Shown piece after piece: positions 51,619-51,717 of a DNA stretch of 51,717 bases. Every line of letters begins with the position of its first letter. The first letter of the stretch is position 1. This stretch comes from Acidimicrobiia bacterium (lineage in GTDB: Bacteria > Actinomycetota > Acidimicrobiia > Spongiisociales > UBA5794): positions 1 through 51,717 of the forward strand of contig JASJCF010000006.1 in assembly GCA_030066265.1 (NCBI GenBank), read 5' to 3'. Under the pieces are notes generated by a model. That model was not told where the DNA came from, did not search any database, and saw only the letters and a program-made list of their open reading frames with translations. The translations under genes were made by a program, and so were the position numbers.

Positions 51619-51717
51619 CTAGATGACGGCCGAGCCCCACACGGGGAGGAAGGCGCCGTTCACGACCTTGGACTCTCGGCTCGCGAGGAAGTTGATCACA
51701 TCGGCGATCTCCGCGGG
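51619..51717 (-). CDS. short-chain dehydrogenase/reductase, C-terminal fragment
   Basis: These are the last 32 codons of a minus-strand gene cut by the right edge of the window. EIADVINFLASRESKVVNGAFLPV matches the conserved SDR end ('eiA..v.fLaS..s.fvtG...pv.GG'). It ends GSAVI, lacking the usual GG. It is upstream of, and probably co-transcribed with, the GMC oxidoreductase. Confidence 0.75.
   Translation of the reverse strand, partial: PAEIADVINFLASRESKVVNGAFLPVWGSAVI

Overview
The window is GC-rich, densely packed bacterial DNA. It most likely comes from an actinomycete of the Acidimicrobiia type or a neighbouring deep-branching class. This placement is an inference from several traits: GTG starts are frequent; MurA has Asp at the fosfomycin-target Cys, as in mycobacteria; a Nudix-histidine phosphatase fusion resembles mycobacterial MutT1; GatCAB is present; and at least 18 genes carry a TANNNT hexamer only 6-9 nt before the start codon, the actinobacterial leaderless-transcript pattern. 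No rRNA, insertion sequence, prophage or CRISPR array is visible.

Layout. 1-3458 (minus): an ABC-2 type transporter set (two ATPases, two permeases, one cut by the window edge) and a small secreted protein. 3521-4330 (minus): a helix-turn-helix/coiled-coil protein with an in-frame 15-bp repeat, divergent from 4409-9767 (plus), a nine-gene bacterial microcompartment (BMC) operon: RpiB-like isomerase, deoxyribose-phosphate aldolase, BMC-T, BMC-H, BMC-P, CoA-acylating aldehyde dehydrogenase, BMC-T, BMC-P, BMC-P. 9805-14807: lipoproteins, 6-phosphogluconolactonase, an alpha/alpha-toroid protein, an alpha/beta hydrolase, MutT1-like protein and a second, canonical RpiB. 14872-25098: murA, a SpoIID-like protein, a NifU-domain protein, meaB, enoyl-CoA hydratase, a membrane-anchored hydrolase-like protein, cysteine desulfurase, mnmA, ligA. 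25101-29701: two small membrane proteins, then dapC-dapD-dapE and a nitroreductase. 29865-33788: YczE-like membrane protein and gatCAB. 33864-39142: ppc and a tungstate-type ABC transporter. 39201-47299: serA, pgpA, an S9 peptidase, branched-chain aminotransferase, an FAH-family protein, gltX and two glyoxalase-fold proteins. 47300-47803: tRNA-derived repeats, tRNA-Glu(CUC) and tRNA-Gln(CUG). 47930 to end: HdeD-like protein, cation/proton antiporter, GMC oxidoreductase and the tail of an SDR.

The most interesting system is the BMC operon. Its gene content matches the sugar-phosphate-utilising (SPU) class known from comparative surveys. The aldolase would split 2-deoxyribose-5-phosphate into glyceraldehyde-3-phosphate and acetaldehyde, and the dehydrogenase would convert acetaldehyde to acetyl-CoA inside the shell. 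All three enzymes have an amphipathic N-terminal helix that looks like an encapsulation peptide. The RpiB-like enzyme has Asp where ordinary RpiB has its catalytic Cys, whereas the second RpiB in the window keeps the Cys. No phosphotransacylase, alcohol dehydrogenase, kinase or transporter is encoded with the shell, so the true substrate and the CoA/NAD recycling route are open questions.

Housekeeping genes connect across the window. GatCAB, GltX and the adjacent tRNA-Glu and tRNA-Gln genes together suggest indirect Gln-tRNA(Gln) synthesis. DapC-D-E supply diaminopimelate, and MurA the first committed step, for peptidoglycan. The cysteine desulfurase and MnmA form a tRNA-thiolation pair.
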